Below the pieces are notes generated by a model. It was not told the DNA's origin. It ran no database searches and saw nothing but the letters and a program-made list of their open reading frames with translations. This document shows positions 23,520 to 30,068 of a stretch of DNA of 38,095 nt, piece by piece (within the stretch, counting starts at the first letter, position 1; the number at the start of each line of letters is the position of its first letter). The stretch is from a virus, in IMG/VR virus record IMGVR_UViG_3300049222_000187, positions 1 through 38,095 of that record; one strand, written 5' to 3'. The translations under genes and the position numbers were made by a program.

Positions 23520-23984
23520 TTAGGATTTCTTAGTACCACCAAAAGTTACACGCGTCTGCCTATCAATATTGATTGGCATACTTGGGTGCTGTTCCTTCAT
23601 AAGATCGTTGTCTACTGCCTCAACGTTATCCTGAGCTTGTTGTGTATAATAGTCAGTACGTTGTTTTGCGATCTCTTCCGGTACCCTTGCCAGCACAAGG
23701 CCGCCAACTCCGATCACTCCCTTGTATTTTCCGTCTTCTACAATTGGATAGTCTGCTTCTGGATATTCATCAGATCTAACTAATTCATATCCTGATCTAA
23801 TTCTTCCAGCGACATTTTTAGTGTCTTGGAATCCCATAGATTCAACTCTTATCCATCTATGTGTAAAACCTGTTGGAGCAGGGGGTGCATCTAAAGATGA
23901 TGGTGGAGTCCAAACTTTTGGTTTAGATTGTTTTTCTCTAGTTTGACTCGCACGCGAGGTTTTTTTGTCATTATTATTTTCCAT
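23520..23984 (-). CDS. Unknown head-assembly-region protein
   Basis: 154 residues. Basic disordered start (ENNNDKKTSRASQTREKQSKPKVWTPPSSLDAPPAPTGFTHRWIRVESMGFQDTKNVAGRIRSGYELVRSDEYP), then VIGVGGLVLARVPEEIAKQRTDYYTQQAQDNVEAVD and a basic C-terminus (DRQTRVTFGGTKKS). The RWIRVE...GYE.V...EYP..DYP...DGKY pattern is typical of a small protein found between scaffold and capsid genes in environmental phages. Function unknown; head morphogenesis is inferred from position. Confidence 0.68.
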   Translation of the reverse strand: MENNNDKKTSRASQTREKQSKPKVWTPPSSLDAPPAPTGFTHRWIRVESMGFQDTKNVAGRIRSGYELVRSDEYPEADYPIVEDGKYKGVIGVGGLVLARVPEEIAKQRTDYYTQQAQDNVEAVDNDLMKEQHPSMPINIDRQTRVTFGGTKKS

Positions 23985-23988
23985 ATGC

Positions 23989-24969
23989 TTATGCCTCCTT
24001 CGTGATTTTTAATTGTTTCGCATATTCTTCAAGTGGCACACCTAATTTTTTTGCGATTGCTACTTGTGATGGTGTGAGCCTCACTGTTCTGCGACCAGTA
24101 TTTGTACTTCGCTTCGCACTAGCTACTGTTTGTACGGGTTTGGTCGAAATTTCCCCTTTAGTATCTTCTGTTGTACCAAATTTGTGGGGGAATTCAAGTC
24201 TTATTCTTTTATCTATTTCAGAATAATACTCATCAGATTGGGGGTCATAACCTTCTTGTTCTGTCAACTTTTTATGTAAATCAAAAGCAGTATAAGTCAT
24301 AGCCGTATCTTGTCCAAACCATGTATTTTTAGATGCCCATGATTCAGCTTTTGGATCTGGTGTAGATTCAGCCGCTTGTTGTTTATTTAAGTTGATTTCA
24401 GGTTTAACCTCTTTAGCTTTATCAGCGTTAAACTCTTCTTGAGCTACTTTAGTCTCTTCGAGTTTTGCTCTTCTATAACCTAGCTCAGAAATAGCAGTTA
24501 AAGCTTCTGACTCCGCAGATAGATCATTTGCTTCTCTAGCTGCTGCAAGTTTAGCCTGTGCTGCTTGGATTCCTGATGTAATACTATCTTCTGTAGACTT
24601 CAGGTATCCGGGTTCAAGCTTCGAGATTTTCTTTTCAGCCGCCTCTTTTAATTTAATCTGCGCTCTTGCATATTCCGCAGCATCATCAGCTTGTCTCTGT
24701 GCTTCTCTCCATTTATGAGTTAGTTTAGCTATTCTTCTTTGTACAGATTCACTGTACTGTTCTAATTCTTTTTCTTTCTCTTCCTTAGCAGGTTCTTCTT
24801 TCTTTTCTTCTGTTGCTTCAACTTTTGTTTCAGTTGTTTCAGTTGTTTCTTCTGTGGATGTTTCTACTTCTGGTGATTCTGTTTCCTTAGATTCATTTTC
24901 TAATTCAATTTCAGCACCTGGACCAGATGTATCAATATCTACTGTTTTGTTTTCTTCTACGTCAGGCAT
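23989..24969 (-). CDS. Scaffolding-like protein
   Basis: 326 residues. The first 75 are strongly acidic and Glu/Thr-rich (ETSTEETTETTETKVEATEEKKEEPAKEEKEKELEQYSESVQRRIAKLTHKWREAQRQAD). A long coiled coil runs to about residue 180. The C-terminus is basic (TNTGRRTVRLTPSQVAIAKKLGVPLEEYAKQLK), as in scaffolds whose basic tail touches the capsid protein. The helical, charged composition and its place between portal and capsid genes are the evidence. Ribosome site AGGAG. Confidence 0.75.
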   Translation of the reverse strand: MPDVEENKTVDIDTSGPGAEIELENESKETESPEVETSTEETTETTETKVEATEEKKEEPAKEEKEKELEQYSESVQRRIAKLTHKWREAQRQADDAAEYARAQIKLKEAAEKKISKLEPGYLKSTEDSITSGIQAAQAKLAAAREANDLSAESEALTAISELGYRRAKLEETKVAQEEFNADKAKEVKPEINLNKQQAAESTPDPKAESWASKNTWFGQDTAMTYTAFDLHKKLTEQEGYDPQSDEYYSEIDKRIRLEFPHKFGTTEDTKGEISTKPVQTVASAKRSTNTGRRTVRLTPSQVAIAKKLGVPLEEYAKQLKITKEA

Positions 24970-24983
24970 AGTTTCTCCTATGA

Positions 24984-25451
24984 TTAATATTGATGAAGTA
25001 TATCTTCGGGGTTATCGATGGTTGCTAAAACTTCATCGTCATTTAGCATTCTTACTTCCCCACCATCTATCTGGATTCTTGATCCAGCATATCTTGCAAA
25101 AATTACCCAGTCACCTTTTTTACACCAAGGTCCTTCTGGAAATTTATCTTTGTCATTATAACAATCAGGACCCATTGCAAGGACTAAACCACATGTAGAT
25201 CCAATTTGTTGTCTCTCTAAAGTTTCTTGTCCAAGAATTAATCCACCCTTAGTTTTCTCCTTCATTTTAAAAGGAAGAACAACTAATCTCCATCCAGTTG
25301 GTTTAGGTAATTTATTTGATTCTTTTGTTTTAAGACGTTCGTAACCGTCTACTTCTTTTTTATGTTCATCGTCGTATTTGTCTAATAATGCAGACTTAAT
25401 CTTTGGGTTCGAATTGGACGACGTTTTCTGGTTGTTCTCTTTCAGTATCAT
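24984..25451 (-). CDS. GroES-like co-chaperonin
   Basis: 155 residues: a phage-specific charged N-terminal extension of about 48, then a Cpn10 domain. LPKPTGWRLVVLPFKMKEKTKGGLIL aligns with the GroES start and mobile loop (GGLIL in place of GGIVL). ERQQIGSTCGLVLAMGP and CKKGDWVIFARYAGSRIQIDGGEVRMLNDDEVLATI match the strands G-D-x-V and the YAG turn. It should cap the host GroEL during capsid folding, as T4 gp31 does. It lies directly before scaffold and capsid genes. ATG chosen with AAGGAG in front; overlaps the previous gene by 56 nt. Confidence 0.88.
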   Translation of the reverse strand: MILKENNQKTSSNSNPKIKSALLDKYDDEHKKEVDGYERLKTKESNKLPKPTGWRLVVLPFKMKEKTKGGLILGQETLERQQIGSTCGLVLAMGPDCYNDKDKFPEGPWCKKGDWVIFARYAGSRIQIDGGEVRMLNDDEVLATIDNPEDILHQY

Positions 25452-25647
25452 TTTTTTGCTCCTTAGGGTTTAGCAGGTTAGAGATTTCCTGTGATATTCT
25501 TAAATAGGCATGTGCCTGTCCCATCATATACTTGTATTTTTCCATATTGTCAATACCTCCGGCGATCATACTATCACCAATAGATTGATAGGATTCTTTA
25601 AGATGTTTTTGTACTTTGTTTAATATAGTAAGTTCTTCATTTAACAT
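25396..25647 (-). CDS. Small helical protein before the co-chaperonin
   Basis: 83 residues, mainly helix (LNEELTILNKVQKHLKESYQSIGDSMIAGGIDNMEKYKYMMGQAHAYLRISQEISNLL), then an acidic polar tail. Excellent ribosome site (AAAAGGAG). It overlaps the GroES-like gene by 56 nt and is itself overlapped by a 48-residue gene upstream. Similar short helical proteins occur at this place in marine phages, but no function is known to me. Confidence 0.65.
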   Translation of the reverse strand: MLNEELTILNKVQKHLKESYQSIGDSMIAGGIDNMEKYKYMMGQAHAYLRISQEISNLLNPKEQKNDTEREQPENVVQFEPKD

Positions 25648-25783
25648 TTTTCTTTCTCCTTTTATTTAGTAAATTTACTCGTGAATGCCAACACCATTCG
25701 GTCATTTTTATAACACCTGTTTCAACAAATGCAATAGCATTATCTAAAAAACCAAAAAATCTATATACTAATCTGTCTAGCAT
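25637..25783 (-). CDS. 48-residue basic protein, overlapped at both ends
   Basis: An ATG at 25783 sits within the stop of the basic protein upstream (ATGCTAG) and the frame runs to a TGA at 25637-25639, 11 nt inside the next gene. It begins MLDRLVYRFFGFLDNAIAFV, an aromatic amphipathic helix, and ends in a Lys/Arg cluster (NKRRKKNVK). It fills what would otherwise be a 129-nt gap exactly. The helix plus basic tail could bind membrane or nucleic acid; unknown function. Confidence 0.58.
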   Translation of the reverse strand: MLDRLVYRFFGFLDNAIAFVETGVIKMTEWCWHSRVNLLNKRRKKNVK

Positions 25784-26058
25784 TTCCAACGTCTTCTAGC
25801 TTGTCTAATTCTAGAATTAGGATCGTTTCTAGTTTTAGCAGAAGATCGTTTAAGTTGTCCAAGTGATCTAGCACAATATGACTTTCTTCTTTTTGCTGCA
25901 GCTGAACCTTTTTTAACTTTACCGGTTACTGCTGTTTTTAATTTTGATCCAGGATTTGCTGCTCTATAAGCTCTTACACCTTTAGCAGTCATACCGGCAC
26001 CAGATTTAGTTGGTCTATAATTAGCTCCAGGTCCTTTAGTTGTTTTTCTAATAGTCAT
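25777..26058 (-). CDS. Highly basic small protein (possibly DUF6321-like)
   Basis: 93 residues, about a third Lys or Arg. Features GMTAKGVRAYRAANPGSKLKTAVTGKVKKGS, AAKRRKSYCARSLGQLKR and a closing RIRQARRRWKC are, from memory, those of the DUF6321 phage family; a profile search is needed to confirm. The conserved Cys pair (KSYCARS and RWKC) could bind a metal. TAATG overlap with the gene upstream. Its charge suggests nucleic-acid binding, perhaps DNA compaction in the head. Confidence 0.72.
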   Translation of the reverse strand: MTIRKTTKGPGANYRPTKSGAGMTAKGVRAYRAANPGSKLKTAVTGKVKKGSAAAKRRKSYCARSLGQLKRSSAKTRNDPNSRIRQARRRWKC

Positions 26059-26213
26059 TAGATTTTCTGCATATCTGGATTAGTTGATAAAATATTTTTT
26101 TCTGCTCTAGGTCTAGCATTAGAATCTTTGCTTCTTTTTCTAAGTTGAGCAATAGCAGATTCTTTTAATGCTTTTTCTTTTTTTAATTTTTGTAAATCTT
26201 TTTCTAAATTCAT
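26058..26213 (-). CDS. 51-residue Lys-rich helical protein
   Basis: The frame begins MNLEKDLQKLKKEKALKESA, continues RKRSKDSNARPRAEKN and stops at 26058-26060. Both ends overlap neighbours as TAATG, so it fits the gap exactly and is very likely translated. It is a charged helix and then a basic disordered tail. Unknown function; one of a chain of small basic proteins. Confidence 0.62.
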   Translation of the reverse strand: MNLEKDLQKLKKEKALKESAIAQLRKRSKDSNARPRAEKNILSTNPDMQKI

Positions 26214-26467
26214 TATGCAAATGTTTTTACGTTAGTTGGTTTTCCTCCAGGATTACCTGCAGCTCTTTTTCGTTTGACAGCAGATGCCTTTTGTCCTTTT
26301 GTCATCCGTGTGGCTTTTGCAAGTGGTACGCATTTTGGATACTTTCTTTTGCTCCCCTTGCTTCTCCCGCATGGTTGATATTTTCCATTCTTCTTCGGTG
26401 CTCCAATGTCTACCCATTTCTCGGATACCCATTTTCTTAAACCACCTTCTGCAAAATTTCTACGCAC
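26213..26467 (-). CDS. Small basic Gly/Lys-rich protein
   Basis: 84 residues from a GTG at 26467, chosen because MRRNFAEGGLRKWVSEKWVDIG is how related phage proteins appear to start; the frame could begin at a GTG ten codons earlier. The middle APKKNGKYQPCGRSKGSKRKYPKCVPLAKA carries two Cys that may bind zinc or form part of a recurring K-Y-P-K-C-x-P motif. C-terminus is Lys/Arg/Gly-rich. It overlaps the upstream gene by 8 nt and the downstream one by TAATG. Confidence 0.65.
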   Translation of the reverse strand: MRRNFAEGGLRKWVSEKWVDIGAPKKNGKYQPCGRSKGSKRKYPKCVPLAKATRMTKGQKASAVKRKRAAGNPGGKPTNVKTFA

Positions 26468-26675
26468 AACCCATTCTCTTACGTCTAGCAAGACCACCTA
26501 CTCTGTATGAGTCACGCATCATTCCACCACCCATAGCTTTTTTTCTTTTCTTCTTGCCACCTGGTGTAACTTTACCTGAACATACTGCTGAACCATACAT
26601 GTTAGCATATGCAGATGGGTATACTTTAAATTTTCTTTTAGCTGCAGCTTTTCCTTTTGCGCAAAGTTTTGCCAT
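26460..26675 (-). CDS. Small basic protein (AKLCAKGKAAAKRKFKVYPSAYAN type)
   Basis: 71 residues. The N-terminal motif AKLCAKGKAAAKRKFKVYPSAYAN followed by VCSGKVTP is a very recurrent small phage protein pattern near capsid genes. The tail is KKKRKKAMGGGMMRD...GGLARRKRMGC. Strong positive charge and two Cys around the motif. TAATG overlap with the 47-residue gene upstream. Its abundance of Lys suggests DNA contact or virion incorporation, but function is unknown. Confidence 0.72.
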   Translation of the reverse strand: MAKLCAKGKAAAKRKFKVYPSAYANMYGSAVCSGKVTPGGKKKRKKAMGGGMMRDSYRVGGLARRKRMGCA

Positions 26676-26818
26676 TATTTTTTACCCTTCACAGCCATTG
26701 CCATCATAGATGGTTTTTTTTCTTTTTTCTTTTTACCCTTAATAAGTTTTTGAAGTGCTTCAGGTAAAGTTTTTTGTGCTTTAGTTAATTTAGTTCCGTT
26801 ACTATATTTTTTTCTCAT
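26675..26818 (-). CDS. 47-residue Lys-rich protein
   Basis: Starts MRKKYSNGTKLTKAQKTLPE at 26818, overlapping the stop of the holin-like gene as TAATG, and ends as TAATG with the next gene. Composition is extreme: about 17 Lys in 47 residues, with an amphipathic helix ALQKLIKGKKKKEKK and a Met-rich patch. Probably the first of the coupled basic proteins. Confidence 0.6.
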   Translation of the reverse strand: MRKKYSNGTKLTKAQKTLPEALQKLIKGKKKKEKKPSMMAMAVKGKK

Positions 26819-27204
26819 TATTTTTTTCCTCCGTTTTTAAATATTTGTGTACCCTTTATACCATAAATGCTCGCAACGACAAGAATCCAGAGATTTGTAA
26901 ACCAGCTCGGGAGCTGCGAGAACATATCAAAGAACAATTTTACCTTGTCCATCGCTGTCGGGTCATCCGATATCACTGCCCACGCGAGCACCAACACGGG
27001 CAAACTTAAAATTATCAAAACGGCCTCGTCCTTCCAGTCCGATTGTCTAGCTTCTAAAAGTTTTCCTTGGTAAGCTTCCTGACCTTGGGCCATTTTTTGT
27101 GCATGCATCAGTTGTGCATCTGACATAGCCATTTTAGTTCTTTGCTTGTTAGCATAAATTTTACTACCAGCAGAAACGGCTAATTTAATTGCCGATAACC
27201 ACAT
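26818..27204 (-). CDS. Holin-like membrane protein
   Basis: 128 residues. After an amphipathic, Gln/Ala-rich N-terminus come two clear membrane segments: AVLIILSLPVLVLAWAVI (about 61-78) and LWILVVASIYGIKGTQIF (about 105-122). The sequence WKDEAVLIILSLPVL...DDPTAMDKVKLFFDMFSQLPSWF resembles the gene-transfer-agent-type 3TM holins of marine phages. It would form or regulate membrane lesions in lysis; no endolysin is visible nearby. Its central coding sequence (26870-27020) is markedly richer in G+C than its neighbours. A connector or ejection role cannot be excluded. Confidence 0.62.
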   Translation of the reverse strand: MWLSAIKLAVSAGSKIYANKQRTKMAMSDAQLMHAQKMAQGQEAYQGKLLEARQSDWKDEAVLIILSLPVLVLAWAVISDDPTAMDKVKLFFDMFSQLPSWFTNLWILVVASIYGIKGTQIFKNGGKK

Positions 27205-27387
27205 TTAGATCCACCTAGCTTTTTTAGATTTCTCTTTCAGCATTCTTTTAGTTCCTCTAACTTCAACTTCTTCGCCTTTAGCGATGTAATTGAAAGAACC
27301 ATCAGCTGTTGTCTTAGATCTTGGGTCGATTTCAAGATTCATCTTGTCTTCTGACGGGATCTCAACAATTTTATCTAATTTTTCCAT
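27205..27387 (-). CDS. 60-residue conserved-looking small protein
   Basis: Sequence EKLDKIVEIPSEDKMNLEIDPRSKTTADGSFNYIAKGEEVEVRGTKRMLKEKSKKARWI is compact: a beta region with an FNYIAKGEEVEVRG turn and a basic helical end. Good ribosome site (AAGGAG) before the ATG. It touches the holin-like gene with no gap. The K-G-x-E-V-x-V-R-G-x-x-R-M motif recurs, from memory, in small phage proteins near the portal; function unknown. Confidence 0.62.
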   Translation of the reverse strand: MEKLDKIVEIPSEDKMNLEIDPRSKTTADGSFNYIAKGEEVEVRGTKRMLKEKSKKARWI

Positions 27388-27435
27388 ATTTTCTCCTTAG
27401 TTATATTATTTTAACTTCTTTTTTAGTTTTTGTCA

Positions 27436-29961
27436 CTAACCTTTACGCATGATTTCAATATTTGGAACCATGTTTTCAGTATTCTTCATCATTGAGTCTG
27501 CGCTAGGTATAGTTTTGCTTAAAATTGTCTTTTCAATTGATGTATCAGCTCTTAAATTTGCTAATTCTTCATTTTGTTCAAGTTTTTCATCTTGATTTTG
27601 TTGGTTCATCATTGTTTTCATCTTATCAAGGTCCATTCTCTCTCTTGCTTCACGTTCTTTTCGATCATTTTCCATTGCTCTAAGGTCTAATTCTCTTGAT
27701 CTTAGTTTTGCAATAGGATCATTGTCAAATTGTGAGGTAATTTTCTTCTCTTCGTTCATAAATTCTTCCATCATCTCAGCAATCAACTGTGCTTTTCTTG
27801 CTTCAATCTTTTGAGTTATCTGCATTGCTTGCATTTGTATCTGTTGAGCCATTTGTGGGTTCTGTTGAGCCTGCATTTGCATTTGTTGAAGTTGTTGCAT
27901 CTCATCTCTGTACTCTAATTCAACTTGTTCTTGCGACATTAGACTAATATGTTCAAAAATATTTTTCTCTAACGATGCCATTACCATTGGATTGTTTCTT
28001 GCAATATTAGTTGCCATGAAATTTAAGTGTGCAGTAATATGTGATCTGTGATCTTGACCTGGAAACGCTTGAAACTGTCTTCCACCTAAAGCATCAATGT
28101 GTTCTAATGCCGGATCTTTTGGTGTTGGCTGCATAGGTTTAACTAAAATGCCATCTATATTTTTTACACCTAAAGCTTCATACATATTTCTATATGCTTG
28201 ATATAGATTATGCATTTGCGGATTTGATTGTGCCAGTTGGAGTTCTGTTTGCGCGAGGGATATACGCTGTGTTTGTGAAAAAATGTTGGGGTCAGCAACT
28301 GGCAATATATCTACTCTATCATCAAAATCTGATTGCATAATCATTCTTTGACCCCCAACTACATCATACGGATATTGTTGTGGTAGATATAACTTGAATA
28401 CTCTAGCCATAAGTCTAAATTCATTTTTTAAAGCCGAGTAAATTCTTTTGTGAATAGCCGACATAGTTCTTGAACCACGTTCTAAAAGTGCAACTGTAGT
28501 TCCAACTGCTGCTTGTTGATTACCGTCACCAACTTGCATATCAGCAATTGATGCAAATCTTTGTCCTGCTTGAACAACAACTCCCATAAGTGAAAGTAAT
28601 GTTTGACTTGGTTCTTTAAACGGAAGCATCATAAATGAATCTCTTAAATTACCACCAGGTGCATCTACGTCTCTAAACTCACCGGGTTGAATTGATTGTG
28701 CATCATCTCTAATTCTAATACCACGCATTTTAAATCCTGCAGGTAAATTAGATAATGTCCCTGCATCTAATAATTGTCTTAATGCAGCGGTTGCAGTTCT
28801 ACTTAATCCACCAATCATATGTATTAAACCAAAACCATAAAAACCAAGTCCTGGTAAAAATTTAAAATGTACAAAATAGTTTACTTTGTTTTTATTTGGA
28901 TCACCTACTTCATAGTTTCTCTTAATCGAAAGAATCTCACCTGAGCTTTCTTCAATAGTTACAATGTAAGGTATTTTAATTCCGGACGGCTCACCAGTCT
29001 CTTGATCTGTATCTTCAAAACCTTCTAGATCTAAATCAACGTGACACTCCAATAATGTAAAGACATCATCGTTAGCATTTTTTGACATGCCTTCTAATTC
29101 TCTCTCTTTTTTATCTATATCAGATTCTTTGTCTCCAGGTTTTCCAATTTCAACATCTTTATAAAAACCTGCAACTTGTTGTTTTCGTAATTCGTTTTCT
29201 GAAACTTTAACACGATGAATAATTGCTTCCGCATCATCTAATGAGGTAGCTGTGTACGGAACAATTAAATCATCTGCTGGAACAAACTTTGATACTGCTC
29301 TTTGTTCCATTTCATCGTAGTATACTTTTTTAAATGTACTACCTGAAAGAGGTAAATGAAATAACATAGAATCAAACTCAGGTTCATATTCTTTCATCTG
29401 ATCCATAATTTGATAATTTAAAAAATCTTTTACACGTGATGCCTGTTGAACTTTTTCTGGAGTTTGAACTCCAATAATTTGTGTTCTAACCGGTCCATCT
29501 GCTGGTAATAATTCTTTATATGCTAATGCTTGAAATTGTGTAACTGCTTCAGCTAATACTGGGTGAGTTGCACCTGATGCACCACTGAATGGTTCTGTTC
29601 TGTTATCATATTTAAAACCTAAAAGGTCTAGTCCTTGTGTGTAAGTTTTTTCCCAATCTTTTCTACTTGAAACATATTCTTGATATTTAGCAGTTAAGTT
29701 AGATGACAATCTACCTAATACATCATCAGGTAAAAAATCTGCTAAATTTGCATAATGCTCATCACCACCCTCAGGAGATGCTGTTGCAGGATCTAAATTA
29801 ATATCAACCGAACCATCTTCATTCTCTGTGACTTCTACGTCATCAGGAGATTGTTGTTCTTCAGTTGCTTCTTCAATTACCTGTTCTTGAACTTCTTCTT
29901 CACCAGGTAAATTAAATTCTTTTCTGACTTCGTTTGGAAGTGCTTTGTCTATATCCGCCAT
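27436..29961 (-). CDS. Portal protein, large podovirus type
   Basis: 841 residues, longer than P22 portal (725). The core from about residue 75 to 640 (GFKYDNRTEPFSGASGATHPVLAEAVTQFQALAYKELLPADGPVRTQIIG, KDFLNYQIM, GSTFKKVYYDE, FVHFKFLPGLGFYGFGLIHMIGGLSRTATAALRQLLDAGTLSNLPAGFKMRG) is diagnostic for this family. The C-terminus has a long Met/Gln-rich coiled coil (residues about 680-745) and a charged tail, like the barrel of P22-type portals. It forms the 12-mer DNA gate at one capsid vertex, where terminase and gp4-like adaptors bind. Ribosome site GGAG. Confidence 0.9.
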   Translation of the reverse strand: MADIDKALPNEVRKEFNLPGEEEVQEQVIEEATEEQQSPDDVEVTENEDGSVDINLDPATASPEGGDEHYANLADFLPDDVLGRLSSNLTAKYQEYVSSRKDWEKTYTQGLDLLGFKYDNRTEPFSGASGATHPVLAEAVTQFQALAYKELLPADGPVRTQIIGVQTPEKVQQASRVKDFLNYQIMDQMKEYEPEFDSMLFHLPLSGSTFKKVYYDEMEQRAVSKFVPADDLIVPYTATSLDDAEAIIHRVKVSENELRKQQVAGFYKDVEIGKPGDKESDIDKKERELEGMSKNANDDVFTLLECHVDLDLEGFEDTDQETGEPSGIKIPYIVTIEESSGEILSIKRNYEVGDPNKNKVNYFVHFKFLPGLGFYGFGLIHMIGGLSRTATAALRQLLDAGTLSNLPAGFKMRGIRIRDDAQSIQPGEFRDVDAPGGNLRDSFMMLPFKEPSQTLLSLMGVVVQAGQRFASIADMQVGDGNQQAAVGTTVALLERGSRTMSAIHKRIYSALKNEFRLMARVFKLYLPQQYPYDVVGGQRMIMQSDFDDRVDILPVADPNIFSQTQRISLAQTELQLAQSNPQMHNLYQAYRNMYEALGVKNIDGILVKPMQPTPKDPALEHIDALGGRQFQAFPGQDHRSHITAHLNFMATNIARNNPMVMASLEKNIFEHISLMSQEQVELEYRDEMQQLQQMQMQAQQNPQMAQQIQMQAMQITQKIEARKAQLIAEMMEEFMNEEKKITSQFDNDPIAKLRSRELDLRAMENDRKEREARERMDLDKMKTMMNQQNQDEKLEQNEELANLRADTSIEKTILSKTIPSADSMMKNTENMVPNIEIMRKG

Positions 29962-29984
29962 TTATTTTTTCTCCAGATTGTTTG

Positions 29985-30004
29985 ACTGTTTTAACAGTAT
30001 TATA
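29985..30004 (-). promoter_or_regulatory. TATAAT box with adjoining dyad upstream of portal
   Basis: On the minus strand a perfect TATAAT (30004-29999) is followed at once by the dyad ACTGTT-AA-AACAGT (29998-29985). No good -35 is visible at 16-18 nt. The dyad would cover the start point, as an operator would. This is the only gap between the 666-residue gene and the portal. Confidence 0.35.
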
Positions 30005-30017
30005 CTTAATATTCAAG

Positions 30018-30044
30018 CCCTGAGGCAGGGGTCCGGACTCAGGG
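30018..30044 (-). terminator. Possible hairpin after the 666-residue gene
   Basis: CCCTGAG (30018-30024) and CTCAGGG (30038-30044) pair perfectly around a GC-rich loop that includes GTCCGGAC. It stands in a 107-nt gap that is otherwise A/T-rich, 24 nt beyond the stop at 30069. No U-tract, so terminator or mRNA-processing function is uncertain. Confidence 0.45.
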
Positions 30045-30068
30045 GGTAGTAGGTGTTTCTTTGGGTAT

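Noticed and set aside
24854-25198. Plus-strand open frame of 114 codons
   Set aside because: Lies antisense to the scaffold and GroES-like genes; Ser/Leu-rich product typical of a complementary frame.
26284-26709. Plus-strand open frame of 141 codons
   Set aside because: Shadow of three coupled Lys/Arg-rich genes on the minus strand; Phe/Leu/Pro-rich product without start signal.
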